DNA from: Treponema sp.
Lineage (GTDB): Bacteria > Spirochaetota > Spirochaetia > Treponematales > Breznakiellaceae
Assembly: GCA_031269405.1 (NCBI GenBank)
Contig: JAISZE010000014.1
Location: 1 to 8,636 of the forward strand
DNA: 8,636 nucleotides
Direction: 5' to 3'
Below the pieces are notes generated by a model that searched no databases, had not been told where the DNA came from, and saw nothing but the letters and a program-made list of their open reading frames with translations. Positions within the stretch are counted from its first letter, which is position 1; every line of letters starts with the position of its first letter. Positions 6,401-8,636 of the stretch are shown one piece after another. The position numbers and the translations under genes are program-made.

Positions 6401-8636
6401 CCGGCGTGATAAACTGGGAAGTTCCCGCTTTCCCGGTTTCCGGCAGCAGCTTTACTGTTTATCTGGAAGCGGAAGACTGGGCGGGAAACAAGACCGCCCT
6501 GCAGCAGGCGTACATCGCGGATAATAATCCGCCAACCTTGAACCCCATATATCCCGCGCCGGTGGAGGGCAATGCCCAACCGGCCAGGCTTAGAGGCCGG
6601 GAGTTAATCCAGGGCACAGCCGATGACGACAGGGGCCTGGAGCTGCTGAAAATTGCCGTGGGCAGCGTGGATATAGCCGCCGCGGAGGCGGACTGGAAAA
6701 ACTGGGATTCGGATTCGGCTAATCCGCACTACGACGGAACCACGGTTCCCATAATCCGGGAAGGTACCAATTACAGTTGGTCCCTAAAAATCGCCAATGT
6801 CAATAATCTTGTAACCGGGGCGACTACCGCCGCGGCTAATAACTGGGTAAGCTGGGTTAATCCCGCTTCCACTTCAAGCTATGCACCCCCGCTGACCGGT
6901 TCCCTGAGGGACAGCAATATCTGGGCCCTTCCTGTCAAAATCTGGATGAAAGATCTGGCGGGTAATACGGATACCAAGGATTTCACATACTGGATAGACC
7001 CCTACGGGGATCTTCCGTCAGTCGAGATAAACAGCCCAAAAAATAACGGCATTGTAGGCGGCGCTGTTACGGTTAACGGCAGCGCCACGGACAACGCCAG
7101 GGTAGAGAACGTGGCGTACCGGGTCAGAACCGGTCCGGGTTACGACACTTCCGTGGCTCTGGAAGATTTCGGGGCTGTTCTCCACGCCCCCAGCAACGCG
7201 TTGGGCACTGTTACGCCGGATCCCGGGACTTCCTCCCCACCCGCCAACTCCCCGAATAACTGGTACACTGCGGCTATAGCAGGCGGGAACAGGGCGGCCA
7301 AGGTACAGTGGAACTTCAAGATCAACACCACCGGGCAGTTCAATCCCGGCGCTGCTTCCACTAACAGGATCTATATTGATGTAATGGGCTGGGACTCTGT
7401 GCAGAACGCCTCAGGCGAGTATTTGCCCGCCAATACGGATAAACAGGCCGGCTGGTTCAAGACCATCGAGGTGGATGTTGAAAAAGGCGTGCCCGAATTC
7501 CTAAGCTACTTTATCCTCCAGGGGACTTATGCCAGCCACACCGCGGTGGGCGAGAGCAGGCTCCTGGTTGATCCTCTGAACGGAGACTTCTATATAGAAA
7601 CCGAAGTTACCGACGAAAGCCGCCTGGACAGCATCAGCTATAGAAAGCCCGGCGGAGACATGGAGAATATTCTCAGCGCCGCCAATAAGAGTATTCAATG
7701 GGATACAGGCAATACGGCGGCTAACTGGGATAGCTCTTACGCGCATCCCCTGACCATCTCAGGCGGGGCTATCATGCCTGAAACTGATGGTCTCTACCAT
7801 TATAAGCTCCACATAAAGACGAACCTGGACAGCCTCCAGCCGGCGCCTGACAAGGCCGGTACCTTCCTTCTGGCGATCCACGCCACCGATGAAAGTGAGC
7901 CGGCCCACTATACCGGGGAGCTTAACCTTACCGTCCAGGTGGATAATTTCTTCCCGCTTTCTTCTTACACCGGATCATCCTACGTGGTGGGCACGAATTA
8001 CAGCCTCCAGGGTAAGGCCTGGGATGAAATTTCCGCCGAACCCTTTGGTGTTTCAGTAGGGGACATAAAAAAAGTGGAAGCATGGTTCAAGTCAGGTTCC
8101 AACTATTACGACACCTTACATGCCGCCTCGACATCAACGATGCAGTTAAGCGGCATAAAGGCCGGACGCTATGTGAACGGTTCGGTCATTGAAACCCCCG
8201 CATCCTACCCCGGCGTCTCAGGCGGAACGGTGAACCGGCCGGTTAATTACCTTACCATCGACCGGAATGAAGTTACCGACGACGACGGCGACGGAATCAT
8301 TGAAGGCTGGGTGGAAAACGGAGCGGACAAGGAATGGTCCGCCATAATCGACACAAGCGTCCTGCCCGCCGGGCCCATCACCCTTTGCTACCTGGTGTAC
8401 GATATCGCGGGGAACGCCACCTACTACGAGAACAGCCTTGTCGTGAGAAATGGCGGCCCCTCTATTCTGGGGGTCTCTTTGGGAACAAATCTCTACAAGG
8501 ACCTTTCCTTCACCACTGGCAGCCTGCAGAACCTTCCCAACCAGGAAAAGGTGGTTACCACCAACTTTAGCGAAATCACCGGCTTTGCGGTGAGGAACCA
8601 GGGCCTACATGTAAGGGCCATGGTAAGCAAGAACAC
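412..8636 (+). CDS. Giant tandem Ig-like repeat lipoprotein, 3' end cut by window
   Basis: I do not recognise a named gene. The frame gives at least 2741 residues without a stop and leaves the window still open. The start is ATG 412: a GAGG ribosome site lies six bases upstream, and an in-frame TAA at 406-408 excludes an earlier start. Residues 1-24 look like a lipoprotein signal peptide. From about residue 41 the protein is a chain of beta-rich modules. A typical module opens with a proline linker such as VDKTAP, then a G-(T/S)-A/V-x-D-(D/N) turn (GSATDDNRI, GTVQDNNRI, GSATDNARV). It has a central tryptophan strand and closes with a D-x-A-G-N turn (KDLAGN, EDWAGN, YDIAGN). This is the usual pattern of bacterial Ig-like domains of surface proteins. 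No protease, glycosidase, anchor or transport domain is visible. Likely role, by inference: surface stalk or adhesin. The first third is somewhat richer in AT-ending codons than the rest. Certainty is high that it is a real coding gene and moderate on the fold. Confidence 0.95.
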   Translation, partial: MVSKISVILRSLVAALVIACFLSCENPFKSGLGKKVDIVPPTLSVTAPDLPVEYYIHGITVFKGQAGDDRGISSVQVKAGGAPFVDVDSYDPVTNEWIYKFNTLYDTAGSGQIRPDGDMILIFRAVDIDGKNYDTNEIKHYIKNSPPKLELEYPVRRWLYDPDRFNKPIYENTSSYENLGVLPTGGEIRGIVSDKDGIDPWYPKIQFWAAGDTPPDFEDESQWYGTEISPSQVGEKLIAKEFRYTLVPRKYHKYDANNNHLGFVNPDIDPDALIPASELGDYLPINVQYKYRLKVKDSFGIVQYYPPGASDGYELNSDESDYVYISAPAASDVISLDLRAAEEKPVVEITNPLRTTGTNGVPTGIRPSADYPDNIYHPYVTAGNVSFKHDDFVFQVQATHSEGVVKFAVLSYEYRTFNDPNSLNPVAQGVLEWDAPDLESGWAGNTVIMEDGNPAKVFTFSTSKNVFDKYLGENWSSYNSNPGADPDLVDALYGNAKGSGSHPPDLKRGIYKFKVRTYSVSSSWRLREFTINVDNQEPKIDIKIIEGADFDESTDTYLVNGFVKVRLLAFDEQTRLRTYLPDEANPLAWVEQKWVLSNSGDSNLVKSHVFPVNRATGAGTAYENTVFTVNTAADNLPVVMVNPDTSVFAGTASLDDGNSYYLYMVARDAAYNVGISSVEILVDQAWDKPRIESPDADFRLEAVGSSTWTADQLMPGVTVDGVTDPYKRNRLNGTDIIPLFLADDDSLHLEKTRVWITREGMDDNVVPDPAQPEAVYNEKWWKLPQETIKLVFGENLDYHSETNPNNVRKERDATLTLAHLATALNKNNDRLPYWNSQRPSAVPEGKYKIRIQAQDYLDVKKAISTVSENPDESGAEGLEEAFNHKEFWISVDTRGPNLYGILPGQNSQAKGEVILRGVVRDAGEVETFRVLPPYKPGPNGLPATAADWVDIMTTPAVPEDWSWEPRPWKAGDQYYEYDWTYKGNVDHGNLTTSDSERTFSIHAVDKFGNAENASRTLMIDNERPVVSMLIGMPTVPDASTGLNVNGTVRFTVGIEEDYPALPPLKYYFRPTASTAITVPALGPDFDPQVENNYPVANPPLTVLDLDDVNLASQISDKIWEDATEIVKDAANTYTVTINTRDDALYTDGQWYRLYVIGKDLADNYSVSKDPGKPTETARARLELMNLQTVKINQATDKPVFSNVRPNRDYVGQDATMFVSGTVKDDDGFTDPADPDNVPLNAIEIRFLDINRNPIGDWRNLGYHAENSVTVRESGKTLDFRFKIPKPVPDVEGEYFFELRASDHTKRKYNDPPVTAVTDPPYSYNYDMTPPKIVFDDSDFNKSFRAYPSKYFYIGIIEKKLNPVASSSGSVPGLQFNFANTGLSNSGLYYDYDDEDPGEDYISKTLKRVSLDPSDTDADALYEAGDRTAIIETIEGQTKTYSIDSASADYNPDLKIFKIPSKSLEQKRRWDELSGNTAPLLTEGTHTILFQALDQAGLRNSRDFSFKKDITGPDIRFEGIRKSFTADGASVVKHAASGDLAVKGLFSDAQTPIWITGAVEPEFTYRLYNVNLSDLTDEKALTAFDVPRQLVLSGQTNELTAPWSVSLKTATPMAGYTGGYIADGLHKLKLEIKDRIGNAGNLVSSSGDSPEGVYFYTDSKKPETISVKAVDPSAPATEYTSKVFAASGSPVFRIMGSSEDANLSAVTIRIGSAVAPEVNITSSGTFVDTESSGVFMRTLDWSYDVPNLPNSAYDLLADNQEHKIYIYAKDLAGNSTVTEWVFFKDSNSPVIDFTSMNAGTTLLSTSRPEIKGSATDDNRIKELSSVIQKWDYAAANSSEGIASEQPGAWNGELEGAATLLPSGYPAEGRASQSWSKSFTTLASGDPGYDGGIDGARLYIPDGMYRIKVTAKDNSAGAAAGNPVDTGWKIFFVDKTAPVFTLKENNPYIGTAGGNIKLSGTVQDNNRIRRVRIKLNSQDFDTGTVTSWTPPTETDKKSSGVINWEVPAFPVSGSSFTVYLEAEDWAGNKTALQQAYIADNNPPTLNPIYPAPVEGNAQPARLRGRELIQGTADDDRGLELLKIAVGSVDIAAAEADWKNWDSDSANPHYDGTTVPIIREGTNYSWSLKIANVNNLVTGATTAAANNWVSWVNPASTSSYAPPLTGSLRDSNIWALPVKIWMKDLAGNTDTKDFTYWIDPYGDLPSVEINSPKNNGIVGGAVTVNGSATDNARVENVAYRVRTGPGYDTSVALEDFGAVLHAPSNALGTVTPDPGTSSPPANSPNNWYTAAIAGGNRAAKVQWNFKINTTGQFNPGAASTNRIYIDVMGWDSVQNASGEYLPANTDKQAGWFKTIEVDVEKGVPEFLSYFILQGTYASHTAVGESRLLVDPLNGDFYIETEVTDESRLDSISYRKPGGDMENILSAANKSIQWDTGNTAANWDSSYAHPLTISGGAIMPETDGLYHYKLHIKTNLDSLQPAPDKAGTFLLAIHATDESEPAHYTGELNLTVQVDNFFPLSSYTGSSYVVGTNYSLQGKAWDEISAEPFGVSVGDIKKVEAWFKSGSNYYDTLHAASTSTMQLSGIKAGRYVNGSVIETPASYPGVSGGTVNRPVNYLTIDRNEVTDDDGDGIIEGWVENGADKEWSAIIDTSVLPAGPITLCYLVYDIAGNATYYENSLVVRNGGPSILGVSLGTNLYKDLSFTTGSLQNLPNQEKVVTTNFSEITGFAVRNQGLHVRAMVSKN
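532..8636 (+). repeat. Array of at least 17 Ig-like protein modules
   Basis: Module boundaries were placed by eye at the linker proline, usually in a V-D-x-x-x-P context. Module starts are near residues 41, 147, 345, 538, 689, 896, 1024, 1198, 1330, 1512, 1661, 1788, 1936, 2041, 2202, 2361, 2515 and 2683; the last is cut by the window. The clearest boundaries are VDNQEP (533-538), IDNERP (1019-1024), VDKTAP (1931-1936) and ADNNPP (2036-2041). The shortest modules (residues 41-146 and 1936-2040, about 105 residues) match a single Ig-like domain. Those of 180-200 residues carry long insertions or could hide two domains. DNA identity between modules is limited to short stretches such as AAAGATCTGGC at 5713 and 6949, so the array is old and diverged. 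Boundaries may be off by several residues, and weak modules (147, 345, 1198, 1330) are less certain. Confidence 0.75.
8278..8313 (+). other. Calcium-loop-like DxDxDG motif in module 17
   Basis: Residues 2623-2634 begin with D-D-D-G-D-G, followed by two isoleucines and a glutamate at loop position 9. This matches the D-x-D-x-D-G pattern of EF-hand-like and thrombospondin type 3 calcium loops. Position 12 is valine with glutamate next to it, so it is not a canonical EF-hand. It sits between the first and second halves of module 17, about 40 residues before the YDIAGN turn. Calcium binding is an inference from the acidic spacing; a simple acidic surface loop is the alternative. Confidence 0.45.

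Noticed and set aside
8334..8570. 78-codon open frame on the + strand near the window end
   Set aside because: It is out of frame with the giant gene, and its basic, low-complexity translation looks like a shadow. The lipoprotein frame remains open through the same bases.

Overview
The window is almost entirely one giant gene. A reading frame opens at ATG 412 and runs on the + strand, with no in-frame stop, to the last base. That gives 2741 complete codons plus two bases, and the 3' end is cut off by the window. The product is a predicted exported lipoprotein made of tandem immunoglobulin-fold (Ig-like) modules. I count 17 complete modules of about 105 to 207 residues and the start of an 18th. 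The modules share a loose consensus but have diverged so far that there is almost no DNA-level repetition. No enzyme domain is visible in the part present.

The remaining 411 bases are the upstream intergenic region. Bases 1-99 can fold into a strikingly neat four-way (cloverleaf-like) structure: a closing stem with three hairpin arms packed end to end. Bases 124-169 form a long hairpin followed by TTTT, a candidate intrinsic terminator for whatever lies upstream. Bases 170-401 are AT-rich with no supportable gene. They probably hold the promoter and 5' leader. A GAGG Shine-Dalgarno sequence at 402-405 and an in-frame TAA at 406-408 fix the start at ATG 412.

Organism: bacterial, with overall composition near 50% GC inside the gene and clearly more AT upstream. 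The Shine-Dalgarno sequence argues against Bacteroidota. The relaxed lipobox (F-L-S-C followed by ENPF) and the giant Ig-like lipoprotein resemble what I recall of Spirochaetota, especially host- or gut-associated Treponema. This is an inference from style, not from a marker gene.

How it fits together: the protein probably leaves the cytoplasm by Sec, is lipidated on Cys24 (or Cys20), and extends as a long rod of beta-sandwich domains from a membrane, as an adhesin, spacer or surface stalk. Apart from the two signal-peptide cysteines there is one cysteine in the remaining ~2700 residues. A calcium-loop-like motif sits near the end of the visible part. Any functional C-terminal domain would lie beyond the window.
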